Shown here piece after piece: positions 7,307 to 15,056 of a stretch of DNA of 40,087 bases (within the stretch, counting starts at the first letter, position 1; every line of letters starts with the position of its first letter). Under the pieces are notes generated by a model. That model made no database searches. It was not told where the DNA came from and worked only from the letters and a program-made list of their open reading frames with translations. The position numbers and the translations under genes were made by a program. Source of the stretch: Streptomyces sp. DvalAA-14 (lineage in GTDB: Bacteria; Actinomycetota; Actinomycetes; Streptomycetales; Streptomycetaceae); assembly GCF_900091855.1 (NCBI RefSeq), contig NZ_FMCH01000636.1:1-40087 (forward strand), in the 5' to 3' direction.

Positions 7307-10200
7307 CGGGTGGTCCCCCCTGCCGGGCCGAAGAAACGGTCCGCGATGCGGGCCGCCGCGTCGCCGCGGTCGAACTCCCCGTAACGGGCCACGAAATCCC
7401 TCACCTGGTCGCCGTACTTGGCCCGCACCGCATCGAGGTCGGACAACGTCGAGAAAAGCTCCTCCTGGGTGCGCGCCACCGGACCGGGCGCCTCTTCCAG
7501 CAGGTTGAAGTACGTGCCGCGGATGTCGTGCGCGTACTCCTCCCAGTCGTAGGCGTAAAAGACGATCGGCCGCCCCAGCAGCGCGTAGTCGAACATCACC
7601 GAGGAATAGTCGGTGATCAGCGCGTCGGAGAGCAGCAGCAGCGGGGTGATGTCCGGAACGGCGGTGACATCGATCAGCCGGCCGGCCACCGACGGCGGCA
7701 AGGTCACCTTGTTCAGATAGTGCGAGCGCACCAGCAAGGTGACGTCGTCCCCGAGCCGGTCGGCGAACGCCTCGACGTCGAAAGGCGATTCGAAGGCCTG
7801 CACCTTGCCGTCGGCCGCCGCCCGGAAGGTGGGCGCGTAGAGCAGCACCGGCTTGCCCGGCCGCAGCTTCAGCTCCTTGGCCAGCGCCCGCACCTCGGGG
7901 GCCGGCTCGGCCGCGTCCTTGCCGCGCACCAGCGCGTCGTTGCGCGGGTAGCCGGTGCGCAGCAGCTTCTCGGCCGGCAGCCGGTAGGCGCGGGCCAGGG
8001 TGCGCACATCGTGCTCGGACCGCACCACGAAGTGGTCGAAGCGGTCCAGCGCCCGCTGGTAGTCGTGCTGGTCGCCCTCGGACATGATCCGGTACTTCGG
8101 CTCGTCGAAGCCCATCCGCTTCAGCGCCGAGCCGTGCCAGGTCTGGATGTAGGTGGTCTCCGGCCGCTTGGTGAGCTTCAGCGGGTAGCCCTGGTTGTCG
8201 ATCCAGAACTCGGCCTGGGCCAGCGCCCGCAGGTACTTCCACGACCAGCGCTCCACCAGCTCGACGCCCTCGGGAAAGGCGGACGTGGGCGTCTTGCCGT
8301 CGTAGGACCAGATGGCGTGGATCGGGGCTCCCCGGCGGCGCAGCTCCTCGTAGAGGGCGCGGGGGCTGTCGCTGTACTGCTTGCCGAGGTGGCTCTCGAA
8401 GACGACGGTGCCCTTGCGGACCGGCAGCACCCGGAGCATCCGGTGGTAGCCCTGGATCTTGGCCGGCCCGGAGTCCAGGCGGCGGCGGGCACCGCGCGCC
8501 GTGCGCAGCACCGACTTGGCGGCGCGGGCCGGCGGGCCCTGCAGATTGCGGTCCAGCAGGGCGCGCCCGACCTGGGCGGTCCGGCTGTGCTGGGCCAGCA
8601 CGAAGGCCAGGTGGCCCTTGGCGGACACCTCGGGCTTGAGCCGGTCGGCGGTGGCCCGGGTGAGCAGCGGGCGCACCACGATCGCGCCGGCGTGCTCCAG
8701 GTCGGTGTTGCCCGCGGTGATCTTGCCGGTGGTGGTCTTCCCGTCGGCGGTCAGCCGCAGCCGTACGTCCCACACCTCGTCGAGGATGCCCAGCGGCCGC
8801 AGCATCCTGCGCACCGGCACCTCGGCGTGCCAGCTGATGAACTCGCCGTCGTGGTGGACGGCCGGCACCGGCACCCGGTAGGTGCGCAGGCTGCGGCGGC
8901 GGGCCTTGAACTCCAGCTCGGCGGTGATCGCCGCGGTCGGCGGGACGATGCCGAGCGGGTTGACCACCCGGCCGTCCAGCACCACCCCGGAGGCGTCCTC
9001 GCGGTAGCCGGTCAGTTCGTCCCGCAGCGACAGCGCGTTGATCGGCACGCTGTGGTAGCCGCGGTCGGTGACGTCCAGCAGCGCGCGGGCCGCCGGATCG
9101 TCCAGGTGGTCGGCGCACCAGTAGACCCGGCCGTCCCGCTCGGCCAGCGGCGAGGACACCTTCCGGCGGTTGATCAGGGTGTCGATGGCCGGCATGAGAT
9201 TCGGCCAGTCCTCCTGGAGCAGCAGATAGCCGCAGATCGCGTGGATCGGGTCCAGCGCGTCGAACGCCTGCTGCGGGAAGTCCCGGGTGTAGCCGTTGGC
9301 CATCTCGGCGAAGCGGTGCCGGTAGTCGTCGTCCAGGAACGGCAGATCACGCAGATAGAGGACCAGGTCGTGCTTGAGGAACTTGATGTCCTTGTGCAGC
9401 CGCAGCGCGTCCAGACCGCGGCGCTGCAAGATCGCGTCCACCCGGCGGTGGATCTCCAGCCGGTCGGCGAAGTTGTTGATCTCATGGCGCCGGTTGCTGA
9501 TCGATTTCGCCTCGGTCTTCTCCACCACATTCCAGTAGTAGACCGTCTGCGGAATCAGCGTGATGCGTTCGGCGGCCAGGTATGCCTGCGCGGAGAAGAG
9601 CAGGTCTTCGTAGTGAATTCCACTGGGAAAGGTGAGCCCCTTGTCGAGCAGGAATTCACGGCGGTAGCACTTGTTGGTGGAAAGGGTGTCGAAGACGAAG
9701 AGGTCCGGCAGTTCGGCGATGCTGTCGATCGTCCGGGTACTGCGGTAGAGCCACGGATACCACTCGACGCGCTTGTTGTTGCGATGGTCCACATGGACCC
9801 GCACGCACTTGCCGGACACCAGGTCCGATCCGGTCCGGTCGGCCGCGTCCAGCATGTTGCGGCAGGCGTGCCGGTCCAGGATGTCGTCGCTGTCCAGGAA
9901 CATCACATAACGGCCCCGCGCCACCTGGATGCCCTGGTTGCGGGGTTCGCCGCAGCCGCCGCTGTTCTGCGGCAGCCGGATGGCCCGGACCCGGTCCGGG
10001 TCGGCCGCCTGCAGTCGCTGGGCGACCTGGAAGGAGTCGTCCGTCGAGCAGTCGTCGGCGATGATGACCTCGACATTGCGCAGCGACTGATCGAGAACGG
10101 ACTGCACAGCCGTCGGCAGCCGTGCGGAGTCGTTGTAGACGATAACGACAACGCTGATGTCCGGTGTGGTGCCGGTCATCTCCTCAGCCGCGTTGGTCAT
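7303..10200 (-). CDS. GT2 glycosyltransferase / CDP-glycerol glycerophosphotransferase fusion
   Basis: A 965-residue two-domain protein. Residues 1 to about 230 are a GT2 domain (ISVVVIVYNDSARL, ADDCSTDD, GGCGEPRNQG, DSDD). A middle section of about 350 residues has beta-sandwich character. From about residue 599 a TagF/TagB-like glycerophosphotransferase domain runs to the end, with FESHLGKQYSDSP, IDNQGYP, QTWHGSALKRMG (His near 688), YPRND, LYAPTFR, VRSHY and ITDYSSVMFDY. Such enzymes use CDP-glycerol (or a related CDP-polyol) to extend teichoic-acid chains at the membrane's inner face; the fused GT2 would glycosylate the same chain. ATG 10200 is preferred to GTG 10215 because AGAGGTGG lies 11 nt before it. 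It is coupled to the GT4 by ATGA and faces galE divergently. The polyol is unknown. Confidence 0.9.
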   Translation of the reverse strand: MTNAAEEMTGTTPDISVVVIVYNDSARLPTAVQSVLDQSLRNVEVIIADDCSTDDSFQVAQRLQAADPDRVRAIRLPQNSGGCGEPRNQGIQVARGRYVMFLDSDDILDRHACRNMLDAADRTGSDLVSGKCVRVHVDHRNNKRVEWYPWLYRSTRTIDSIAELPDLFVFDTLSTNKCYRREFLLDKGLTFPSGIHYEDLLFSAQAYLAAERITLIPQTVYYWNVVEKTEAKSISNRRHEINNFADRLEIHRRVDAILQRRGLDALRLHKDIKFLKHDLVLYLRDLPFLDDDYRHRFAEMANGYTRDFPQQAFDALDPIHAICGYLLLQEDWPNLMPAIDTLINRRKVSSPLAERDGRVYWCADHLDDPAARALLDVTDRGYHSVPINALSLRDELTGYREDASGVVLDGRVVNPLGIVPPTAAITAELEFKARRRSLRTYRVPVPAVHHDGEFISWHAEVPVRRMLRPLGILDEVWDVRLRLTADGKTTTGKITAGNTDLEHAGAIVVRPLLTRATADRLKPEVSAKGHLAFVLAQHSRTAQVGRALLDRNLQGPPARAAKSVLRTARGARRRLDSGPAKIQGYHRMLRVLPVRKGTVVFESHLGKQYSDSPRALYEELRRRGAPIHAIWSYDGKTPTSAFPEGVELVERWSWKYLRALAQAEFWIDNQGYPLKLTKRPETTYIQTWHGSALKRMGFDEPKYRIMSEGDQHDYQRALDRFDHFVVRSEHDVRTLARAYRLPAEKLLRTGYPRNDALVRGKDAAEPAPEVRALAKELKLRPGKPVLLYAPTFRAAADGKVQAFESPFDVEAFADRLGDDVTLLVRSHYLNKVTLPPSVAGRLIDVTAVPDITPLLLLSDALITDYSSVMFDYALLGRPIVFYAYDWEEYAHDIRGTYFNLLEEAPGPVARTQEELFSTLSDLDAVRAKYGDQVRDFVARYGEFDRGDAAARIADRFFGPAGGTTR

Positions 10201-10360
10201 TCTTGGCACAGCCACCTCTGGTCGGAATTACGGTCTTCGACAGATTCCTAGCGTATCCCACGCAAGTCACCGGCTGTTCAGCGTCCCGTCACGGATCGTT
10301 CAAGGGTTCGGACCTGCGCGAGGCGAAGCGCGGGTCAATGAACACCGTCCGGGCCTTGGG

Positions 10361-10366
10361 TACGAT
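10361..10366 (+). promoter_or_regulatory. -10 hexamer for leaderless galE
   Basis: TACGAT ends 7 nt before the ATG at 10374, the spacing seen for leaderless actinobacterial transcripts. No Shine-Dalgarno sequence lies before that ATG and no good -35 is visible. Confidence 0.5.
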
Positions 10367-10373
10367 GACGGGC

Positions 10374-11339
10374 ATGACGTGGTTGATCACCGGCGGTGCG
10401 GGATACATCGGCTCACATGTGGCGAAAGAACTGGCCGCGGCCGCCGAGCAGGTCGTCGTGCTCGACGACCTGTCCACCGGCGATCCGGGGCGGCTGCCCG
10501 ACGGCGTGCCGCTGGAACGGGGCACGGTGCTCGACCTGCCGTTCGTCACCGAGGTGATGGAGCGGCACGCGATCACCGGGGTGCTGCACATCGCCGCGAA
10601 GAAGCAGGTCGGCGAGTCGGTGCAGCGCCCGCTGCACTACTACCGGGAGAACGTCGAGGGCCTGCGGACCGTGCTGGAGGCGTCGGTGGGCGCCGGAGTC
10701 GAGCGCTTCCTGTTCTCCTCCTCCGCCTCGGTCTACGGCATGCCGGACGTGGAGCTGGTCACCGAGCAGACCCCCTGCCTGCCGATGAGCCCCTACGGCG
10801 AGACCAAGCTGGCCGGCGAGTGGCTGGTCGACGCGGCCGGGCGGGCGCACGGCATGGCCACCGCCGCGCTGCGCTACTTCAACGTGGCCGGCGCCGCCGC
10901 CCCCGAACTGGGCGACCCGGGTGTGTTCAACCTGATCCCGATGGTCTTCGAGCGCATCGAGGCCGGGCAGCCGCCGTTGGTCTTCGGCGACGACTACCCG
11001 ACGCCGGACGGCACCTGCGTGCGCGACTACATCCACATCGCCGACGTGGCCTCCGCGCACCTGGCCGCCGCCCGCCGGCTGGTGGTCGACTCCTCCGCCC
11101 GCCTCACCTTGAACATCGGCCGCGGCGAGGGCGTTTCGGTCGCCGAGGTGATCGAGATGATCCGCAAGGTCACCGGCCGCCTCGACATCACCCCCGAGGT
11201 CGTCGCCCGCCGCCCCGGCGACCCGGCCCGGGTGGTCGCCTCCGCCGAGCTGATCGGCGACGAGCTGGGCTGGACCGCCCGCTACGACCTGGAGGAGATG
11301 GTGGCTTCGGCGTGGGCCAGCTGGCGCCAGCGGCACTAG
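10374..11339 (+). CDS. galE: UDP-glucose 4-epimerase
   Basis: A 321-residue extended SDR-fold epimerase. It begins MTWLITGGAGYIGSH (NAD Gly loop), has SSSASVYG, and carries the catalytic YGETK with Tyr141 and Lys145. It interconverts UDP-glucose and UDP-galactose, feeding galactosyl units to envelope glycans. ATG 10374 is chosen because the family starts there and a TACGAT -10 sits 7 nt ahead; in-frame ATGs at 10338 and 10365 add residues unlike the family. Its TAG stop lies inside the left terminal repeat of the MITE-like element at 11336. With galU just beyond, it supplies activated hexose to the neighbouring glycosyltransferases. Another NDP-sugar epimerase specificity cannot be excluded. 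Confidence 0.9.
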   Translation: MTWLITGGAGYIGSHVAKELAAAAEQVVVLDDLSTGDPGRLPDGVPLERGTVLDLPFVTEVMERHAITGVLHIAAKKQVGESVQRPLHYYRENVEGLRTVLEASVGAGVERFLFSSSASVYGMPDVELVTEQTPCLPMSPYGETKLAGEWLVDAAGRAHGMATAALRYFNVAGAAAPELGDPGVFNLIPMVFERIEAGQPPLVFGDDYPTPDGTCVRDYIHIADVASAHLAAARRLVVDSSARLTLNIGRGEGVSVAEVIEMIRKVTGRLDITPEVVARRPGDPARVVASAELIGDELGWTARYDLEEMVASAWASWRQRH

Positions 11340-11544
11340 GCCGTGTCTGACAGATAGCGCCGTCCGCCCGCAGGGCGGGGCCCCGCGGCGTCTGGTGCGT
11401 GCGATCGCAAGGCGGTGGGGGCACCTCCCAGCGATAGCTGGGGGAGGGTGTCCTCGTAGTGGGCTACTCGGACGACCCCGACAACGCAGCGAGCGCGCGT
11501 GCCAGACGCCGCGGGGCAGGCGGGATTTGTCAGACACGGCCTAG
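11336..11544. mobile_element. MITE-like element, 209 bp, non-coding
   Basis: Perfect 17-bp terminal inverted repeats: CTAGGCCGTGTCTGACA at 11336-11352 and its complement at 11528-11544. A second perfect 15-bp inverted pair lies inside (11381-11395 with 11502-11516), and the centre holds a further small hairpin. There is no transposase gene. The CTAG at each end is a palindrome, so it may be the target duplication or part of the repeat. Very similar short elements occur widely in Streptomyces intergenic DNA (recalled, not searched); the ends suggest mobilisation by an IS5-like or IS630-like transposase (inference). The left end overlaps the galE stop codon. Confidence 0.75.
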
Positions 11545-11582
11545 CCGTTGCGCCGGGCCGCGTTGGGCTCGGCCGGGGCCGC

Positions 11583-11626
11583 GCCACCGGGCCGGGGCAC
11601 GTGCGGTGCCGGCCGGCCCCGGTGGC
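11583..11626 (-). terminator. galU terminator hairpin
   Basis: GCCACCGGG (11583-11591) pairs with CCCGGTGGC (11618-11626), and the interior folds again through GGCAC/GTGCC. It lies 9 bp beyond the galU stop and would also stop readthrough from galE and the MITE. Confidence 0.6.
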
Positions 11627-11634
11627 GGCCTGCC

Positions 11635-12543
11635 TCAGTCCTGCATCTCCTCGGTGACGTAGCCGCGCAGCCAGTCGCGGAAGTCCGGGCCGAGATCCTC
11701 GCGTTCGCACGCCAGCCGGACGATCGCCCGCAGATAGTCCGCCCGGTCCCCGGTGTCGTAGCGGCGGCCGGTGAAGACCACGCCGTGCACCGGGCCGCCC
11801 TCGTCGTCGCGCTCGGCGAGCACCCGCAGCGCGTCGGTCAGCTGGATCTCGCCGCCGCGCCCGGGCGCGGTCTTGCGCAGCACCTCGAACACCGCCGGGT
11901 CCAGGACGTACCGGCCGATCACCGCGTACGACGACGGCGCCTGCGCCGCCTCCGGCTTCTCCACCAGGCCGGTCACCCGCACCACGTCGTCGTCCGAGGT
12001 GGGGACGATCGCCGCCGACCCGTACAGGTGAATCTGCTCCGGGTCCACCGCCATCAGCGCGACCACGCTGCCGCCGTACTGCCCCTGGACCGCGATCATC
12101 CGGGCCAGCAGCGGGTCGCGCGGGTCTATCAGGTCGTCGCCCAGCAGGACGGCGAACGGCTGCTCCCCGACGTGCGGTTCGGCGCAGAGCACCGCGTGGC
12201 CCAGACCCTGCGGGGCGCCCTGCCGCACGTAGTGCATCGTGGCCAGGTCGTTGGACTCCCGGACCTTGGCCAGCCGGGAGGCGTCGCCCTTGCGGGTCAG
12301 CGCCTCCTCCAGCTCGTAGTTGCGGTCGAAGTGGTCCTCCAGCGGCCGCTTGTTCCGCCCGGTGATCATCAAGACGTCCGACAGGCCGGCCGCGACCGCT
12401 TCCTCCACCACATACTGGATGGCCGGTTTGTCCACCACCGGCAGCATTTCCTTCGGTGTCGCCTTGGTCGCCGGCAGGAATCGGGTGCCCAGGCCCGCCG
12501 CGGGGATGACGGCCTTGGTGACGGGGTGGGGATGTGGCGACAT
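11635..12543 (-). CDS. galU: UTP-glucose-1-phosphate uridylyltransferase
   Basis: A 302-residue nucleotidyltransferase. The N-terminal signature is AVIPAAGLGTRFLPATKA followed by PKEMLPVVDKPAIQYVVEEA, which bind UTP. GDDLI (metal site) and GLVEKPEAA follow, and GEIQLTDALR closes the core. It makes UDP-glucose, the substrate of GalE and many envelope glycosyltransferases. ATG 12543 is taken because GAGGA lies about 7 nt ahead and the family core starts a few residues on; the open frame further upstream runs into GC-rich repeat DNA. It is divergent from proB across a 639-bp repeat-rich spacer. Confidence 0.95.
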   Translation of the reverse strand: MSPHPHPVTKAVIPAAGLGTRFLPATKATPKEMLPVVDKPAIQYVVEEAVAAGLSDVLMITGRNKRPLEDHFDRNYELEEALTRKGDASRLAKVRESNDLATMHYVRQGAPQGLGHAVLCAEPHVGEQPFAVLLGDDLIDPRDPLLARMIAVQGQYGGSVVALMAVDPEQIHLYGSAAIVPTSDDDVVRVTGLVEKPEAAQAPSSYAVIGRYVLDPAVFEVLRKTAPGRGGEIQLTDALRVLAERDDEGGPVHGVVFTGRRYDTGDRADYLRAIVRLACEREDLGPDFRDWLRGYVTEEMQD

Positions 12544-12686
12544 GGGAATCCTCGCGGGGCGGAAGAACGGGCCGGTGTGCGGTCGCCTGGACGCTACCGT
12601 GCGGTGGGCTCCGCCGCCGCCCCGGGTCGCCCCCGCCCCCGCCCGACCCCGCCCCCCACCGGCCACCCGGCCCGCCCGGCCCCGCG

Positions 12687-12824
12687 AGCGCCGTCGTGTC
12701 TCGCCGCGCAGTTCCCCGCGCCCCTTTGGGGCGCGTTTTTGTGCGGTGGGGGGTGGCAGGGTTCGTCCGGGTGCTGAGCGCCGTCGTGGCTCGTCGCGCA
12801 GTTCCCCGCGCCCCTTTGGGGCGG
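12687..12824. repeat. Two ~90-bp-spaced copies of a hairpin repeat (inverted orientation)
   Basis: Copies at 12705-12735 and 12795-12824 share GAGCGCCGTCGTG about 18 bp upstream, then a GCGCAGTTCCCCGCG core and a CCCC-TTT-GGGG hairpin. They lie 90 bp apart, in opposite orientation to the three copies at 12852-13061. They sit in the upstream region of galU. Confidence 0.8.
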
Positions 12825-12851
12825 GCTCTTCCTCCGCCCGAGCCCGGCCGT

Positions 12852-13061
12852 GCCCCGCAGGGGCGCGGGGAACTGCGCGGGCGACGGGTCACCGGCCTGT
12901 GGTCCGGCGGCGACGGGGACGCCCCCGCCCCTGCGGGTCGGTGCCCCGCAGGGGCGCGGGGAACTGCGCGGGCAATCGGTCACCGGCCTGTGGTCCGGCG
13001 GCGACGGGGACGCCCCCGCCCGTGCGGGTCGGTGCCCCGCAGGGGCGCGGGGAACTGCGCG
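12852..13061. repeat. 91-bp tandem repeat, about 2.3 units
   Basis: The unit starts with a hairpin (CCCCGCAGGGG) and GCGGGGAACTGCGCG, then TCACCGGCCTGTGGTCCGGC and a GACGGGGACG stretch. Cores begin at 12852, 12943 and 13034, a period of exactly 91 bp, with very few differences between units. The core is the reverse complement of that in the two copies at 12705 and 12795. The array occupies the proB upstream region. The core resembles a short repeat widespread between Streptomyces genes (recalled). No open frame here looks like protein. Confidence 0.88.
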
Positions 13062-13182
13062 GGCCGGGTGGGTGCGGGGGGCGGACCGCGGGGGTGGGGG
13101 CCGGTGGGACCGGGCGGCGAGAGCCGCTGGCGTTCGCGTAGATTGAGCGCCGGGTCTTCCCAACGGCTTTGAGGAACAGGTA

Positions 13183-14310
13183 GTGACAGCGGCGGCGGCA
13201 CGGCAGGACGTGGTGGAGGCCCGCAGGGTCGTGGTCAAGGTCGGCTCCTCCTCGCTGACCACCGCGGCCGGCGGCCTGGACGCGGACCGGGTCGACGCCC
13301 TGGTGGACGTCCTCGCCAAGGCCCGCGCGCAGCGCGAAGTCGTGCTGGTGTCCTCCGGCGCCATCGCCGCCGGCCTCGCCCCGCTCGGCCTGGCCGAGCG
13401 CCCCCGCGACCTCGCCCGGCAGCAGGCCGCCGCCAGCGTCGGCCAGGGCCTGCTGGTCGCCCGCTACACCGCTTCGTTCGCCCGCTACGGCATCCGCGTC
13501 GGCCAGGTGCTGCTCACCTCCGACGACGTCGCCCGCCGCGCCCACTACCGCAACGCCTACCGCACGCTGGACCAGTTGCTGGCCATGGGCGCGCTGCCCG
13601 TCGTCAACGAGAACGACACGGTGGCCACCGACGAGATCCGGTTCGGCGACAACGACCGGCTCGCCGCCCTGGTCGCCCACCTCGTGCACGCCGACCTGCT
13701 GGTGCTGCTCTCCGACGTCGACGGCCTGTACGACGGCGATCCGCGCGCCCCCGGCAGCAGCCGGATCGACGAGGTGACCGGACCCGGCGACCTCGAAGGG
13801 GTCTCCATCGGCAGCGCCGGCAAAGCCGGCGTCGGCACTGGCGGGATGGTCACCAAGGTCGAGGCGGCCGCGATCGCGACCGGCGCCGGCGTGCCCGTCG
13901 TACTCACCTCCGCGGTGCACGCCGCCGACGCGCTGGCCGGCCGGCCCACCGGCACCTTCTTCCACCGCACCGGCAAGCGCTCCGCGGACCGGCTGCTGTG
14001 GCTGGCGCACGCCTCCACCCCGCGCGGGGCGCTGCGGCTGGACGCCGGAGCGGTCCGCGCGGTCACCGAGCGCGGCGGCTCACTGCTGCCGGCCGGTCTC
14101 ACCTCGGTCGACGGCGAGTTCGTGGCCGGCGACCCGGTGGACCTGCTGGACGAGTCGGGCCGGGCGGTCGCCCGCGGCCTGGTCAACTTCGACGCCCGCG
14201 AGCTGCCCCGGCTGCTCGGCCGCTCCACCCGGGACCTGGCCAAGGAACTCGGTCCCGCCTACGAGCGCGAGGTCGTGCACCGCGACGATCTCGTGCTGCT
14301 GCGTCCGTGA
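13183..14310 (+). CDS. proB: Glutamate 5-kinase
   Basis: A 375-residue enzyme for the first step of proline synthesis, phosphorylating glutamate with ATP. The amino-acid-kinase domain (about 1-265) shows VVVKVGSSSLT, VLVSSGAIAAG, PVVNENDTVATDE and LLSDVDGLYDGDP. A C-terminal PUA domain begins with RGALRLDAGAVRAV. GTG 13183 has GAGG 8-11 nt ahead and begins a short extra N-terminus before the kinase strand. A TAGATT at 13139-13144 is a possible -10. It leads the proB-hypothetical-proA run. Confidence 0.96.
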   Translation: MTAAAARQDVVEARRVVVKVGSSSLTTAAGGLDADRVDALVDVLAKARAQREVVLVSSGAIAAGLAPLGLAERPRDLARQQAAASVGQGLLVARYTASFARYGIRVGQVLLTSDDVARRAHYRNAYRTLDQLLAMGALPVVNENDTVATDEIRFGDNDRLAALVAHLVHADLLVLLSDVDGLYDGDPRAPGSSRIDEVTGPGDLEGVSIGSAGKAGVGTGGMVTKVEAAAIATGAGVPVVLTSAVHAADALAGRPTGTFFHRTGKRSADRLLWLAHASTPRGALRLDAGAVRAVTERGGSLLPAGLTSVDGEFVAGDPVDLLDESGRAVARGLVNFDARELPRLLGRSTRDLAKELGPAYEREVVHRDDLVLLRP

Positions 14311-14465
14311 ACGCGCTCCCCGCGCCCTCCTGACGTGCTTCTTGTCCAAAACGGCCCCGCCGCCTGCCGGAGCCTGCTCAACTTGATGAAGACCCGATGC
14401 CCAGGAACGGCCGCACCGGCAGTCGCGGACGGAGCCCGGGAACATCACCCACAGGGAGGCCGCCG

Positions 14466-14957
14466 GTGAAACGAGGGCGCCCAGGGCCGTTGTCCAGGGG
14501 TTCGGCGGAGCGCGCTCTGGTCAGTGTCGACAGCCCCGCGACCGACGGCGAGGTCGGCGAGATCACCGACACCGACGACGACGGCACGCAGGCCCGGCCG
14601 CAGGAGGAGCGCCCGGCCACCCGGCTGTGGCACATCACCTTGAACGTCTCGGGGCCGCGCACCCCGCTCCCCGAGGTCAGACGCGGCCTGGAACAGCTCG
14701 CCAACGACCACCCCTTCCTGCTGACCAGCCGCTACGCCACCGACCACGCCGAGATCCGCTACTGGGAGGAGGCTCGCGACCTGCACGACGCGGCGGCCAT
14801 CGCGCTGCGGCTGTGGGGCGAGCACCGGGCCACCGCCGGACTGCCGCCGTGGGAGACGGTCGGCCTGGAGGTCATCGACCGCGGCACCTACCACCAGCGC
14901 CTCGCCGAGGGCTACGGCCCGCCGCCCGCGGTCCCGGTCGGCGTGCACCCCTTCTGA
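14466..14957 (+). CDS. Conserved hypothetical protein between proB and proA
   Basis: A 163-residue soluble protein with no family I can name. The first 55 residues are charged and probably disordered (TDTDDDGTQARPQEE). A compact region follows: TRLWHITLNVSGPRTPLPEV, a helix RRGLEQLANDHPFL, then LTSRYATDHAEIRYWEEARDLHDAAAIALRLW, ending GVHPF. The W-H-I-T-L-N-V start and R-Y-W-E-E could belong to an alpha/beta fold. GTG 14466 is chosen for a GGGAGG ending 6 nt ahead; an in-frame ATG at 14397 lacks a site. I recall a homologue here in other Streptomyces, which supports a real gene. Its position suggests coexpression with proline genes, not a role in the pathway. Confidence 0.85.
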   Translation: MKRGRPGPLSRGSAERALVSVDSPATDGEVGEITDTDDDGTQARPQEERPATRLWHITLNVSGPRTPLPEVRRGLEQLANDHPFLLTSRYATDHAEIRYWEEARDLHDAAAIALRLWGEHRATAGLPPWETVGLEVIDRGTYHQRLAEGYGPPPAVPVGVHPF

Positions 14958-15044
14958 CCAGCCGGACCTGCGACCCCGCGCAGGCGCTGTTTCCGGCCTT
15001 TCCCGGCCGCGCCGGTCCGGGCCCCCGGCCCCGCGCTGGCCCAC

Positions 15045-15050
15045 TAGGCT
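15045..15050 (+). promoter_or_regulatory. -10 hexamer for leaderless proA
   Basis: TAGGCT ends 6 nt before the proA ATG, and there is no Shine-Dalgarno sequence. If used, proA can be transcribed apart from proB. No -35 match is visible. Confidence 0.45.
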
Positions 15051-15056
15051 GCACCC

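Noticed and set aside
7300-10251. Plus-strand open frame of 983 codons opposite the GT2-glycerophosphotransferase gene
   Set aside because: Its translation is Val/Gly/Arg/His-rich low complexity with no domain; it mirrors codon bias of the real minus-strand gene.
12687-13061. Regular ~90-bp repeats as a CRISPR array
   Set aside because: Spacing sequence is itself repeated, repeats contain hairpins with long conserved flanks, units differ in orientation, and no cas genes are near.
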